Below, piece after piece: positions 16,287 to 24,546 of a stretch of 64,000 nucleotides of DNA (the first letter of the stretch is position 1; each line of letters opens with the position of its first letter). Below the pieces are notes generated by a model. The model searched no databases and was not told where the DNA came from. It saw nothing but the letters and a program-made list of their open reading frames with translations. Source of the stretch: Agrobacterium tumefaciens_K. Lineage in GTDB: Bacteria; Pseudomonadota; Alphaproteobacteria; Rhizobiales; Rhizobiaceae. A program made the translations under genes and the position numbers. The stretch covers positions 62,001 to 126,000 of the forward strand of contig NZ_JAOEGC010000002.1 of the NCBI RefSeq assembly GCF_031801495.1, in the 5' to 3' direction.

Positions 16287-16694
16287 ATGTCTCGTGATCC
16301 GATGTCCCACGCATTGTTCGAGGCGGCGAAAGACGCCATGACTTTTGCCCACGCGCCCTATTCCAAATTTCCGGTCGGTGCGGCGATCCGCGCCGATGAC
16401 GGGAAGATTTACAAGGGTGCGAATATCGAGAATCTCTCGTTTCCGCAGGGCTGGTGCGCAGAACCGACGGCCATCGGCGCGATGGTCATGGGCGGCGCAA
16501 AACAGATCAGAGAAATAGCGGTGATTGCCGAAAGGCTGGCGCTTTGCCCTCCTTGTGGCGGTTGCCGCCAGAAGATTGCCGAATTCGCGACCTCCGAAAC
16601 GAAGGTCTATCTGTGTGACGAAACCGGCGTGCAGAAGGTCCTGACCATGGATGAGCTTTTGCCGCTGGCTTTCAAGACCGAGGCTATCGGATGA
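16287..16694 (+). CDS. cdd: Cytidine deaminase
   Basis: The 135-residue zinc enzyme converts cytidine and deoxycytidine to uridine forms. It shows YSKFPVGAAI, the substrate-binding NIENLSFPQGW, the zinc and catalytic motif CAEPTAIG, and the second zinc pair PPCGGCRQKIAEF. In the well-studied bacterial enzymes the residue after CAE is arginine; here it is proline. I chose the ATG at 16287 because GGAG precedes it; the ATG at 16302 is also possible. It starts 4 bases after permease 2 ends and overlaps punA by 4 bases. Confidence 0.94.
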   Translation: MSRDPMSHALFEAAKDAMTFAHAPYSKFPVGAAIRADDGKIYKGANIENLSFPQGWCAEPTAIGAMVMGGAKQIREIAVIAERLALCPPCGGCRQKIAEFATSETKVYLCDETGVQKVLTMDELLPLAFKTEAIG

Positions 16695-17491
16695 CGGACA
16701 CGCTGATCGATATTCTGGTCAGGCGGCTGAACGGTCTTATGCCGCGTGTCGCCATCGTGCTCGGCTCGGGATTGGGATCGCTGGTTGAAGAAGTCGATGA
16801 GGCGATCCGTGTTCCCTACGCTGAGTTGCCGGGCTTTCCGGCAAGTGGTGTCTCCGGCCACGCGGGTGAACTGGTTGCCGGTTATCTCGGCGGTGAGCCG
16901 GTCATCATGCTGTCTGGCCGCGTGCATTATTACGAAAAGGGTGATCCGGCCGCCATGCGTGCCGTGATCGAAACACTGGCCGGGCTTGGTGTACAGACGC
17001 TGATCCTGACCAATTCCGCAGGTTCCGTAAGGGAAGACATGCCACCCGGGTCAGTGATGCAGATCACCGATCACATCAACTATTCCGGCATGAACCCGCT
17101 GATCGGCGAAGAAAGCGATCGCCGTTTTGTCGGCATGACCACGGCCTACGATGCCGATCTGATCCTTTCGATGCGCAACGCGGCCATTCGTACGACGGTG
17201 CCGTTGTTCGGCGGTGTCTACATGTGGTTTTCCGGGCCGAGTTTTGAAACTCCGGCGGAAATTCGCATGGCTCGGCTGCTGGGTGCCGATGCCGTTGGCA
17301 TGTCCACCGTGCCGGAAGTCATCCTCGCGCGCTTTTTCGGGATGCGCGTTGCCGCCGCATCCGTTATTACGAATTACGGCGCGGGAATGACCGGCGCGGA
17401 ACTGAGCCATGAGGAAACCAAAGACATGGCTCCGGTGGGCGGCAAAAGACTTGCAGCCATCCTTAAAGAAATGATCGCAGGAGGAGCGTGA
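16691..17491 (+). CDS. punA: Purine nucleoside phosphorylase (trimeric type)
   Basis: The 266-residue enzyme splits purine nucleosides with phosphate into base and (deoxy)ribose-1-phosphate. The trimeric PNP signatures are VAIVLGSGLGSL, SGRVHYYEKG, ILTNSAGSV, and the late GMSTVPEVILARFFGMRV with VITNYGAGM, in which the conserved asparagine recognises the purine. It is not the hexameric DeoD type. It overlaps cdd by 4 bases, so the two are translationally coupled in the nucleoside operon. Confidence 0.93.
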   Translation: MTDTLIDILVRRLNGLMPRVAIVLGSGLGSLVEEVDEAIRVPYAELPGFPASGVSGHAGELVAGYLGGEPVIMLSGRVHYYEKGDPAAMRAVIETLAGLGVQTLILTNSAGSVREDMPPGSVMQITDHINYSGMNPLIGEESDRRFVGMTTAYDADLILSMRNAAIRTTVPLFGGVYMWFSGPSFETPAEIRMARLLGADAVGMSTVPEVILARFFGMRVAAASVITNYGAGMTGAELSHEETKDMAPVGGKRLAAILKEMIAGGA

Positions 17492-17493
17492 CC

Positions 17494-18267
17494 ATGGAAC
17501 TCCAGCGCCCGCGCGAAGCGGCTGCCCTTACCCTGTCCCTGCTGGACCTGACCAACCTCAAGGACGACTGCACGCCGGAGCAGATTGCCGCCCTGTGCCA
17601 GAGGGCGCATTCGGAATATGGCAGCACCGCCGCGATCTGCATCTGGCCACGTTTTGTGGCGCAGGCGCGGGCAGCCTTCGGGAAAGATCACACGATCCGC
17701 ATCGCCACGGTCGTCAATTTCCCTTCGGGCGATCTTGATGTTTCAACGGTTGTTGCTGAAACCGAAGCGGCCATTCGCGACGGTGCCGATGAGATCGATC
17801 TTGTCATTCCCTATAGAAAATTCATAGCAGGCGATGAAAACTCCGTTTCGGAGATGGTGGCCGCTGTTCGCAAGGCATGCGTCGCACCGGTGCTTCTGAA
17901 GGTGATACTTGAAACCGGCGAACTGAAGGACAAGGCCCTGATCCGCCGTGCGTCTGAGCTTGCCATCGCTGAAGGCGCCGATTTCATCAAAACGTCTACC
18001 GGCAAGGTCTCGGTCAATGCGACGCTGGAAGCGGCGGATATCATGCTGCAGGCGATCCGTGACAGCAAACGGAAGGTCGGCTTCAAGCCGGCTGGTGGTA
18101 TCGGCACGGTCGCCGATGCGACGCTTTATCTACGACTGGCGGAAACCATCATGCAGCCGAACTGGGCCATGCCCTCTACATTCCGCTTTGGTGCATCCAG
18201 CCTGCTGGACGATGTCTTGAACGTGCTGGCGGGTGGAGAACCCGCCAAGGCCGCCAGCGGATATTGA
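17494..18267 (+). CDS. deoC: Deoxyribose-phosphate aldolase
   Basis: The 257-residue aldolase cleaves 2-deoxyribose-5-phosphate to glyceraldehyde-3-phosphate and acetaldehyde. The Schiff-base lysine lies in FIKTSTGKVSVNATLEAA and the second lysine in VGFKPAGGIGTV; the length matches the E. coli-like DeoC. A GTG at 17488 is too close to the AGGAGG site, whereas the ATG at 17494 has a 9-base spacing, so the ATG was chosen. It receives deoxyribose phosphate from DeoA/PunA after isomerisation by DeoB, which is encoded nearby on the other strand. Confidence 0.95.
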   Translation: MELQRPREAAALTLSLLDLTNLKDDCTPEQIAALCQRAHSEYGSTAAICIWPRFVAQARAAFGKDHTIRIATVVNFPSGDLDVSTVVAETEAAIRDGADEIDLVIPYRKFIAGDENSVSEMVAAVRKACVAPVLLKVILETGELKDKALIRRASELAIAEGADFIKTSTGKVSVNATLEAADIMLQAIRDSKRKVGFKPAGGIGTVADATLYLRLAETIMQPNWAMPSTFRFGASSLLDDVLNVLAGGEPAKAASGY

Positions 18268-19582
18268 TCCCTTGATCCCGCAGGAGATCATCCGCCGCAA
18301 GCGAGACGGACTGCACCTCGACCGGCAGGAAATTTCCGATTTCATAAAGGGCTTGTCGGCTGGGGAGATTTCCGAGGGGCAGGCGGCCGCCTTCGCCATG
18401 GCCGTCTTCTTTCGGGGCATGAGCCGGGACGAAACGGTAGCGTTGACGCTCGCCATGCGCGACAGCGGCGATGTTCTCTCATGGAACGATATCGGCAAAC
18501 CCATCGCAGACAAACATTCGACCGGCGGCGTGGGTGACAATGTCTCGCTGATGCTGGCCCCCATCGTAGCGGCCTGCGGGCTTGCGGTTCCGATGATTTC
18601 GGGCAGGGGGCTCGGCCATACGGGTGGCACGCTGGACAAGCTGGAAGCCATCCCCGGCTATAACGTCATGCCGGATGAGGCGACCTTCCGCAAGACGGTG
18701 AAAGAGGCGGGATGTGCGATCATTGGCCAGACCGGTGATCTCGCTCCGGCGGATAAAAGGCTTTATGCCATTCGCGATGTGACGGCGACGGTCGATTCCG
18801 TGCCGTTGATAACTGCCTCCATCCTGTCAAAAAAGCTGGCCGCTGGTCTGCAAACGCTTGTGCTCGACGTCAAGGTCGGCAATGGCGCATTCATGCAGGA
18901 CATCGCGGAGGCACGCAGCCTGGCGCGCTCGCTGGTGGATGTGGCGAATGGCGCCGGATTGCCGACAACGGCCTTGATAACCGATATGAACCAGCCGCTG
19001 GGCGACGCGGCGGGTAATGCCGTCGAAATCGTCAATTGTCTGGATTTCCTGAGCGGTCGAAAGGCCGGAACGCGTCTGGAGGATGTTGTCCTGTCTTTCG
19101 CGGCGGAGATGCTGGTGCAGGGCGGCACCGCGGTGACCATTGAAGAGGGCAGGGCGAGGGCTGAGCAGGCTTTGTCTTCCGGCCGCGCCATGGAGGACTT
19201 TTCGCGCATGGTCGCGGCGCTTGGCGGTCCTGTGGACTTCGTGGAGCGATCCGGGAGTTACCTGCCTCTGGCGCCTGTCATTCGCCCCGTTCCGGCAGAT
19301 TGCGAGGGTTGGCTTACGACGTGCCAGACGCGCGACGTTGGACTGATTGTCGTAGAGCTTGGCGGCGGACGCAGAAAGCCGTCAGACACGGTCGATCATG
19401 CTGTCGGCATATCGGGCCTCCTGCCGCTGGGCAACAGGGTAGAGAAGGGCGAGCCTATAGCCTTCGTGCATGCTGCATCGGAGGATGCGGCTGCATATGC
19501 CATCGGCAGGTTGCAGAGTTCCTACGCGATTGGAGAGCTTGCGCCCGATAGTGGCCCTGTCATTTGCGAGCGGATTATCTGA
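18233..19582 (+). CDS. deoA: Thymidine phosphorylase
   Basis: The roughly 440-residue enzyme splits thymidine to thymine and deoxyribose-1-phosphate. It matches E. coli DeoA through QEIIRRKRDG, DKHSTGGVGDN, MISGRGLGHTGGTLDKLE, IGQTGDLAPADKRLYA and DVKVGNGAFM. The start is uncertain: GTG at 18233 overlaps deoC by 35 bases, while a TTG at 18272 just before QEIIRRKRDG would fit the family N-terminus better but has only a weak ribosome binding site. It ends the operon and its last bases overlap the end of the convergent protease gene. Confidence 0.93.
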   Translation: MENPPRPPADIDPLIPQEIIRRKRDGLHLDRQEISDFIKGLSAGEISEGQAAAFAMAVFFRGMSRDETVALTLAMRDSGDVLSWNDIGKPIADKHSTGGVGDNVSLMLAPIVAACGLAVPMISGRGLGHTGGTLDKLEAIPGYNVMPDEATFRKTVKEAGCAIIGQTGDLAPADKRLYAIRDVTATVDSVPLITASILSKKLAAGLQTLVLDVKVGNGAFMQDIAEARSLARSLVDVANGAGLPTTALITDMNQPLGDAAGNAVEIVNCLDFLSGRKAGTRLEDVVLSFAAEMLVQGGTAVTIEEGRARAEQALSSGRAMEDFSRMVAALGGPVDFVERSGSYLPLAPVIRPVPADCEGWLTTCQTRDVGLIVVELGGGRRKPSDTVDHAVGISGLLPLGNRVEKGEPIAFVHAASEDAAAYAIGRLQSSYAIGELAPDSGPVICERII

Positions 19583-20123
19583 CGAGCCGCATTTCGTCAC
19601 CCGTCACCTTGAATGACGACAGCTGTTTCAGAAAGCTCATGCCGATGAGGGTTTTGCTGAGCGCGTTGTCTTTCAGCACCATGGCATCGACGTTTTGAAC
19701 GCGGATAGCGCCTATTTCCACGCGATCCAGCCGCACATAAGCGGCCTTGGTTTTACCGTTGGCCGTGGAGATCGGATATTTGAAGTCGAGGCTGTTGACG
19801 CCGAAGCCGAGCCGCCGGGCAGTCGACTCATTGATCGCGACCATCGATGCGCCGGTGTCGACAAGACCATCGAGCGGCCTGCCGTTGATGCGGAAGGACG
19901 CATTGAAGTGGCCGATTGTATCGGCTTTCAGGCTGACGGTGCCAAGTGATATCGGCTGTGGCTTTGCGGGTTCGGCTTTTTCGGCGTCCGGGGCAGGCCG
20001 CGGCTGAAGCTTTTCGACAAGTCCCGGAATCTGCGTCGCGCTCACGGAAAGGCCGACAAGAAGGAAAATCGCACGCGCCAGCAATCGATGCTCCAGGAAA
20101 ACGGGTTGGTTCACTGGAAGCAT
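19575..20123 (-). CDS. Membrane-anchored retropepsin-like aspartic protease
   Basis: This 182-residue protein belongs to the clan AA single-chain retropepsin-like family found in many alphaproteobacteria. It has an N-terminal hydrophobic anchor (AIFLLVGLSVSA), a proline/alanine-rich linker, and one protease domain with the active-site motif DTGAS at residues 89-93 and the later ALSKTLIGMSFLKQL. Like retroviral proteases it would need to dimerise to form a full active site. The ATG at 20123 was chosen over a TTG at 20132. Its 3' end overlaps deoA by 8 bases on the opposite strand. Its substrate is unknown and the neighbouring nucleoside genes give no clue. Confidence 0.85.
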   Translation of the reverse strand: MLPVNQPVFLEHRLLARAIFLLVGLSVSATQIPGLVEKLQPRPAPDAEKAEPAKPQPISLGTVSLKADTIGHFNASFRINGRPLDGLVDTGASMVAINESTARRLGFGVNSLDFKYPISTANGKTKAAYVRLDRVEIGAIRVQNVDAMVLKDNALSKTLIGMSFLKQLSSFKVTGDEMRLVR

Positions 20124-20153
20124 AGTCCGCAAAGGCTGGCGAAATCCTGAATC

Positions 20154-20190
20154 AAAACGCCATCCGCCGCGGTTCAGGCGGCAAATGGCG
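20154..20190 (-). terminator. Intrinsic terminator of upp
   Basis: CGCCAT..GCCGC (20158-20170) pairs with GCGGC..ATGGCG (20178-20190) with a two-base internal loop, and on the minus strand a TTTT follows. It lies 26 bases after the upp stop. Confidence 0.8.
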
Positions 20191-20215
20191 CAAAGGGTTA
20201 AGTTTCGGTGAAGTG

Positions 20216-20845
20216 TTACTTCGTGCCGTACATACGGTCGCCGGCGTCGCCCAGACCCGGAACGATATAGCCCTGTTCATTCAGGCGACGGTCGATGGAG
20301 GCGGTGAAGATCGGCACGTCCGGATGGGCTTCGCGGAAATTCTTGATGCCTTCCGGTGCTGCCAGCAGGCAGAGGAAACGGATGTTCTTCGCGCCGCGTT
20401 CCTTCAGCTTCTCGACCGCCGCGATCGAGGAGTTTCCGGTGGCCAGCATCGGGTCGACCACGATGATGAGACGTGCGTCCAGGCTCTCCGGTGCCTTGAA
20501 GTAATATTCGACGGCTTCCAGCGTTTCATGGTCGCGATATACGCCGATATGCGAGACGCGGGCGGAAGGAACAAGCTCCAGCATGCCTTCCAGCAGACCG
20601 TTTCCAGCACGCAGGATCGAGGCGAAAACCAGCTTCTTGCCTTCGAGGACAGGTGCCTCGATGGTTTCCAGCGGCGTGTCGATCGTTTCCGTCGTCATTT
20701 CCAGATCGCGCGTCACTTCATAGCAGAGCAGCGTCGAGATTTCGCGCAGCAGACGACGGAACCCGGCCGTGGAGGTTTCCTTCTTGCGCATGATGGTGAG
20801 TTTGTGCCGCACCAGCGGATGATCGATAACTGTAACGCCGTCCAT
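20216..20845 (-). CDS. upp: Uracil phosphoribosyltransferase
   Basis: The 209-residue enzyme makes UMP from uracil and PRPP. It begins MDGVTVIDHPLVRHKLTIMR and has FASILRAGNGLLEGML, the PRPP-binding loop VVDPMLATGNSS at 130-140, and the uracil-binding C-terminal stretch NEQGYIVPGLGDAGDRMYGT. The length matches the family. It is the third gene after deoB and add on this strand and recovers the uracil freed by nucleoside phosphorylases. Confidence 0.98.
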   Translation of the reverse strand: MDGVTVIDHPLVRHKLTIMRKKETSTAGFRRLLREISTLLCYEVTRDLEMTTETIDTPLETIEAPVLEGKKLVFASILRAGNGLLEGMLELVPSARVSHIGVYRDHETLEAVEYYFKAPESLDARLIIVVDPMLATGNSSIAAVEKLKERGAKNIRFLCLLAAPEGIKNFREAHPDVPIFTASIDRRLNEQGYIVPGLGDAGDRMYGTK

Positions 20846-20946
20846 GAAAACTGGCCTTCCCTCGTTTCTTTTAATGCTTTTCTAATTCACCGAAAGCGTG
20901 GCTTTCGCAAGTGTTGTCGGGTGTTTTTATCCCGCCATCCTGCCTG

Positions 20947-21924
20947 TTAAACCGAATCCAGCTTCGCTATCAGCCTTGCCCGTGTTGGTTCGTCCAGAAA
21001 GGCGCACTGAAGCGCGGTTCTGGTCATGTCGTTGATTTCGGCATCGCTGAAACCGAACGTTTCCGAGGCGAGTTCGTACTCCCGCACCAGCGATGTGAAG
21101 AAGAACGGCGGATCGTCAGAGTTGATGCAGACACGCACGCCAGCATCGCGAAGCTGCTTCAGCGGATGGCTTTCGAAATCTGGATAGACACTGAGGGCGA
21201 TGTTCGAGCCCGGGCAGACTTCCAGAACAGTGCCGCTATCAGCAAGCCGGGCCACGAGATCGGCGTCTTCAATGGCGCGTACGCCGTGGCCAATGCGCGA
21301 CGGCTTCACGAGGTCGAGTGCGTCCGTCACGCTGAACGGGCCGCAGACCTCGCCGGCATGGATCGTCAATCCCAAACCCGCGTCACGGGCAACGTCGAAG
21401 GCACGGGCATAATCTGCGACCCGGCCCATACGCTCTTCGCCCGCCATGTTGAAGCCGGTGACGAGGGGATGTGCCGTTCGTGCCGCATATTCGGCCGCCG
21501 CAATCACGCGGTCTGGGCCGAAATGCCGTTCGCCTGTCACGATGATGCGGGCTTCGATACCTGTCTTTTCCTTGGCCGCGCGAATGCCTTCGGCGACACC
21601 AGCAAGATAGGCGTCTGCACCAAGACCGATGCGATCGCCGTGATCGGGCGAAATGATCAGTTCGCTGTAGATTGTATTGGCGGCTGCAAGCTCGGTCAGA
21701 TAGGTTTCTGTGAGGACGGCATAGTCCTCATCCGTCTTGAATACCTGCGCAACCGCATCATAGCAGCGGATGAACTCGGCAAAATCCGACCAGACGTATT
21801 CTCCGTCGCGAAGAAAGCTGCTGGTGTCGATGCCGTATTTCTGCGCCTGTTTTTCAACGAGGGCAGGCGATGCCGCCCCTTCGAGATGGCAGTGGATTTC
21901 CGCTTTCAGCAAATGCGATGTCAA
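20947..21924 (-). CDS. add: Adenosine deaminase
   Basis: The 325-residue zinc hydrolase converts adenosine to inosine. The metal motif HCHLEG is at residues 11-16, the catalytic glutamate lies in LTIHAGEVCGP, and IGHGVRA and NSDDPPFF complete the metal and base-binding set. No ATG starts the frame at the conserved N-terminus; a TTG at 21924 does, preceded by AGGAG 6 bases upstream. The TTG overlaps the deoB stop as TTGA, so the gene is coupled to deoB. Proteins of this branch may act on adenine rather than adenosine; the context favours adenosine. Confidence 0.93.
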   Translation of the reverse strand: MTSHLLKAEIHCHLEGAASPALVEKQAQKYGIDTSSFLRDGEYVWSDFAEFIRCYDAVAQVFKTDEDYAVLTETYLTELAAANTIYSELIISPDHGDRIGLGADAYLAGVAEGIRAAKEKTGIEARIIVTGERHFGPDRVIAAAEYAARTAHPLVTGFNMAGEERMGRVADYARAFDVARDAGLGLTIHAGEVCGPFSVTDALDLVKPSRIGHGVRAIEDADLVARLADSGTVLEVCPGSNIALSVYPDFESHPLKQLRDAGVRVCINSDDPPFFFTSLVREYELASETFGFSDAEINDMTRTALQCAFLDEPTRARLIAKLDSV

Positions 21925-23141
21925 ATGAAGCTCCTGCCGTGAGAACCGGCGTCTATTCCAAGGTGGCGGGCAATGCTCTCGCCGATATCGGCGTAAGAAG
22001 ACCGGATACCGAGATCGCGGGAACGGATGCCTGGTCCGAAGGCCATGATCGGCACACGTTCGCGGGTATGATCCGTGCCGCGCCACGTCGGGTCGCAGCC
22101 GTGATCGGCGGTGAGGATGGCGATGTCTCCCGGTTTCATCTTGCGGTGAATTTCCGGAATGCGGGCATCGAAGGCTTCGAGTGCCGCAGCATATCCCGCG
22201 ACATCGCGGCGGTGGCCGTAGTTCATGTCGAAATCGACGAAGTTGGTGAAGACCAGATCGCCGTCATCGGCTTCGTCTATCGCCTGCAGGGTCGCATCCA
22301 TCAGCGCGGCATTGCCGTTTGCCTTGATGACGCGGGAAATCCCCTGATGCGCATAGATGTCGCCAATCTTTCCGATGGCGTGGACCTTGCGGCCCGCTTC
22401 GACCAGCCTGTCGAGAAGCGTCGGCTCTGGCGGCGGAACGGAGAAGTCGCGGCGATTGCCGGTGCGCTCGAAGGTGGCGACTGTCTCGCCGACGAACGGC
22501 CGGGCGATGACGCGGCCTATATTCAGCGGATCGAGCAGCTTTCGAACCACCTGGCAGAAGGCGATCAGCCGCTCCAGACCGAAATGGGTTTCATGCGCCG
22601 CGATCTGGAAGACGGAATCCGAGGATGTGTAACAGATGGGCTTGCCGCTGCGGATATGTTCTTCGCCGAAACGGGCGATGATATCCGTCCCAGAGGCATG
22701 GCAGTTGCCGAGAATGCCCGGCACATTGCCCTCTTCGCAGATCGAGGCGACAAGTTCCGGCGAAAAGGCGTCGCCTTCGCTCGGGAAGTAACCCCAATCG
22801 AACGTCACGGGGGTTCCGGCGATTTCCCAATGGCCGGAGGGTGTATCCTTGCCTCTGGAAACCTCGCTGGCACAGCCATGCAGGCCGTAAATCCGTTCAG
22901 GCAACTCCATGCCCGCAGGTTGGTCACCGCTCGCCAGTTCTGCGATATTGAGAAGCCCGAGCGATGTCATGTTCGGCAGTTTGAGCGGGCCGGAGCGCAG
23001 ACCGGCACGATCGGCGGCACCAGCCGCGCAGAACTCGGCGATATGGCCCAGCGTGTTCGATCCGAGGTCGCCGTACTGTTCCGCATCCGGCGCGCCACCC
23101 ACGCCGAAGGAATCAAGAACCAGAAGAAAAGCACGTGCCAT
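21921..23141 (-). CDS. deoB: Phosphopentomutase
   Basis: The 406-residue enzyme interconverts (deoxy)ribose-1-phosphate and -5-phosphate, linking the phosphorylases PunA/DeoA to DeoC. It is a member of the alkaline phosphatase superfamily with metal motifs in LLVLDSFGVGGAPDAEQYGD at the N-terminus, GYAAALEAFDARIPE, and ILTADHGCDPTWRGTDHTRE near the C-terminus. It is the first gene of the deoB-add unit and stands facing away from the larger nucleoside operon, so the full pathway is split over two transcripts. Confidence 0.97.
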   Translation of the reverse strand: MARAFLLVLDSFGVGGAPDAEQYGDLGSNTLGHIAEFCAAGAADRAGLRSGPLKLPNMTSLGLLNIAELASGDQPAGMELPERIYGLHGCASEVSRGKDTPSGHWEIAGTPVTFDWGYFPSEGDAFSPELVASICEEGNVPGILGNCHASGTDIIARFGEEHIRSGKPICYTSSDSVFQIAAHETHFGLERLIAFCQVVRKLLDPLNIGRVIARPFVGETVATFERTGNRRDFSVPPPEPTLLDRLVEAGRKVHAIGKIGDIYAHQGISRVIKANGNAALMDATLQAIDEADDGDLVFTNFVDFDMNYGHRRDVAGYAAALEAFDARIPEIHRKMKPGDIAILTADHGCDPTWRGTDHTRERVPIMAFGPGIRSRDLGIRSSYADIGESIARHLGIDAGSHGRSFI

Positions 23142-23242
23142 GTGTCACCACAAAAAAGCGCGGCAGGACATGCCGCGACGGAAAACGATTTATATAGAGC
23201 ATCGCAGCCCGAACTGTGAAACGCTTTGTTGATCCGGCCGGG

Positions 23243-24013
23243 TCAGTCGTCCTGTGCGAACCGCTTCGGCGCGTTCAGGTTACGCTTGACGTACCAGCCC
23301 GCCGCGACCACCATCGCCGCCAGTATATACCAGGTCACGGCATAGGAGAGATGGTTGTTGGGGAAGGTCAACATGGTCTTTCCGCCGACTGGCAGGCCGC
23401 CCGGATTGGCCGCCGCGTCGGCATCGACATAGAACGGTGCGGCGTTCGCCAACCCCTTGGCGGCCGATATCTGGGCGATGTTGCGGGAATACCAGCGATT
23501 GTTGGCGGGATCGTTGGTCCGCAGGAAAAGGCCACCGGTTTCCGGAGCACGCATCAGCCCCACCACATCGACGCGGCCTGCAACCTCGCTTTCAGGGCGG
23601 GTGGAAGGATCACGCTTGTCACTGGGAACGAAACCACGATTGACGATGACGAGGGAGCCGTCGTCGCGTTGCAGCGGTGTTAGCACCCAGTAGCCGGGGC
23701 CGAGATCGGAAACGGTGTAGACCTGCACCTCGTTCTGATGGAGATACGTGCCGGAAAGGCGTACGCGGCGATATTCATATTCGGCAGGATCGGTGAGTGA
23801 TGGCCATTCGCCTTGCACGGGTGCGTCAACCGGGGCGGCGTGGGCACGGTCCTCGACGCGGGCGACGAGATCGAGCTTCCACGACAGACGCTTGACCTGC
23901 CATGTGCCAAGAACCAGCAGGCAGGCGGTGAGAACGACCGTCATGAGGATGACGACGATGGCCGCCGGGCGGATGCGTTTGCTGCTGTTGCCGGTTTCTT
24001 CTCGGACGTTCAT
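23243..24013 (-). CDS. SURF1 family oxidase assembly protein
   Basis: The 256-residue inner-membrane protein has a helix near the N-terminus (IVVILMTVVLTACLLVLGTW) and one near the C-terminus (SYAVTWYILAAMVVAAGWYV) around a periplasmic domain, which is the SURF1 layout. Family blocks LGTWQVKRLSWKLDLV, GYWVLTPL and VNRGFVP are present. SURF1 proteins help insert heme into heme-copper oxidases. The ATG at 24013 was chosen over an upstream in-frame start that lies within a hairpin. It is the last gene behind cyoABCD on the same strand. Confidence 0.9.
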   Translation of the reverse strand: MNVREETGNSSKRIRPAAIVVILMTVVLTACLLVLGTWQVKRLSWKLDLVARVEDRAHAAPVDAPVQGEWPSLTDPAEYEYRRVRLSGTYLHQNEVQVYTVSDLGPGYWVLTPLQRDDGSLVIVNRGFVPSDKRDPSTRPESEVAGRVDVVGLMRAPETGGLFLRTNDPANNRWYSRNIAQISAAKGLANAAPFYVDADAAANPGGLPVGGKTMLTFPNNHLSYAVTWYILAAMVVAAGWYVKRNLNAPKRFAQDD

Positions 24014-24029
24014 GAGCGTGGTGATCCTA

Positions 24030-24072
24030 AAGGAAAAGCCCACGAATCCGCTCTCCGAATTCATGGGCTTTT
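24030..24072 (-). terminator. Terminator-like hairpin between cyoD and surf1
   Basis: A 14-base-pair stem with one G-U (24034-24047 with 24059-24072, AAAAGCCCA at the base) has an 11-base loop and is followed on the minus strand by TTTTCCTTT. It ends only about 17 bases before the surf1 start, so surf1 would be expressed by read-through. Confidence 0.75.
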
Positions 24073-24089
24073 CTGTTTTTCGGAGAGGC

Positions 24090-24110
24090 AGCCCGCAGGT
24101 GCTGCGGGCT
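24090..24110. repeat. Short hairpin behind cyoD
   Basis: AGCCCGCAG (24090-24098) and CTGCGGGCT (24102-24110) form a perfect 9-base-pair stem with a GTG loop, 26 bases after the cyoD stop and ahead of the larger terminator-like hairpin. Confidence 0.65.
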
Positions 24111-24135
24111 GTAGATTGTATGCGGTCCTTGCCCG

Positions 24136-24546
24136 TCAGGGCATGTTGCGCATCTGCTCCATGGTCATCGTCGGCATCATGTTCTTGTTCATGTTGTACA
24201 TGACCCAGAGCGAGCCGACGAGAGTGATCATCACGACAACCAGCGTGAAGAGCAACGACATGAAGACCCAGCCGCCCTGCGACTTGGTGTTCATGTGCAG
24301 GAAGTAGATCATGTGCACGAAAACCTGGATCATGCCGAGGACCATGATGACGAGCACCGTCGTCGTGCGGTTGTCGAGGACGTCGCCCATGACCAGCCAG
24401 AACGGAATGGCCGTCAGGATGACCGAAAGAATGAAGCCGATCATGTAGCTCTTGAAGGAGCCGTGATCTTCTCCGCTGTCGTGGTGATGATCGTGGCCAT
24501 GGTCATGCGAATGACCGTGGTCGTGTGCGTGTGTGTTCGAACCCAT
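24136..24546 (-). CDS. cyoD: Cytochrome o ubiquinol oxidase subunit IV, His-rich N-terminus
   Basis: The 136-residue subunit IV of the cytochrome bo3 quinol oxidase has three transmembrane helices, starting with SYMIGFILSVILTAIPFWLV and including the family motif HMIYFLHMN. The first 30 residues are remarkably rich in histidine (HAHDHGHSHDHGHDHHH), a possible metal-binding tail. The start overlaps the cyoC stop by one base (TGATG). Subunit IV is thought to help assemble the complex and the CuB centre. Confidence 0.94.
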   Translation of the reverse strand: MGSNTHAHDHGHSHDHGHDHHHDSGEDHGSFKSYMIGFILSVILTAIPFWLVMGDVLDNRTTTVLVIMVLGMIQVFVHMIYFLHMNTKSQGGWVFMSLLFTLVVVMITLVGSLWVMYNMNKNMMPTMTMEQMRNMP

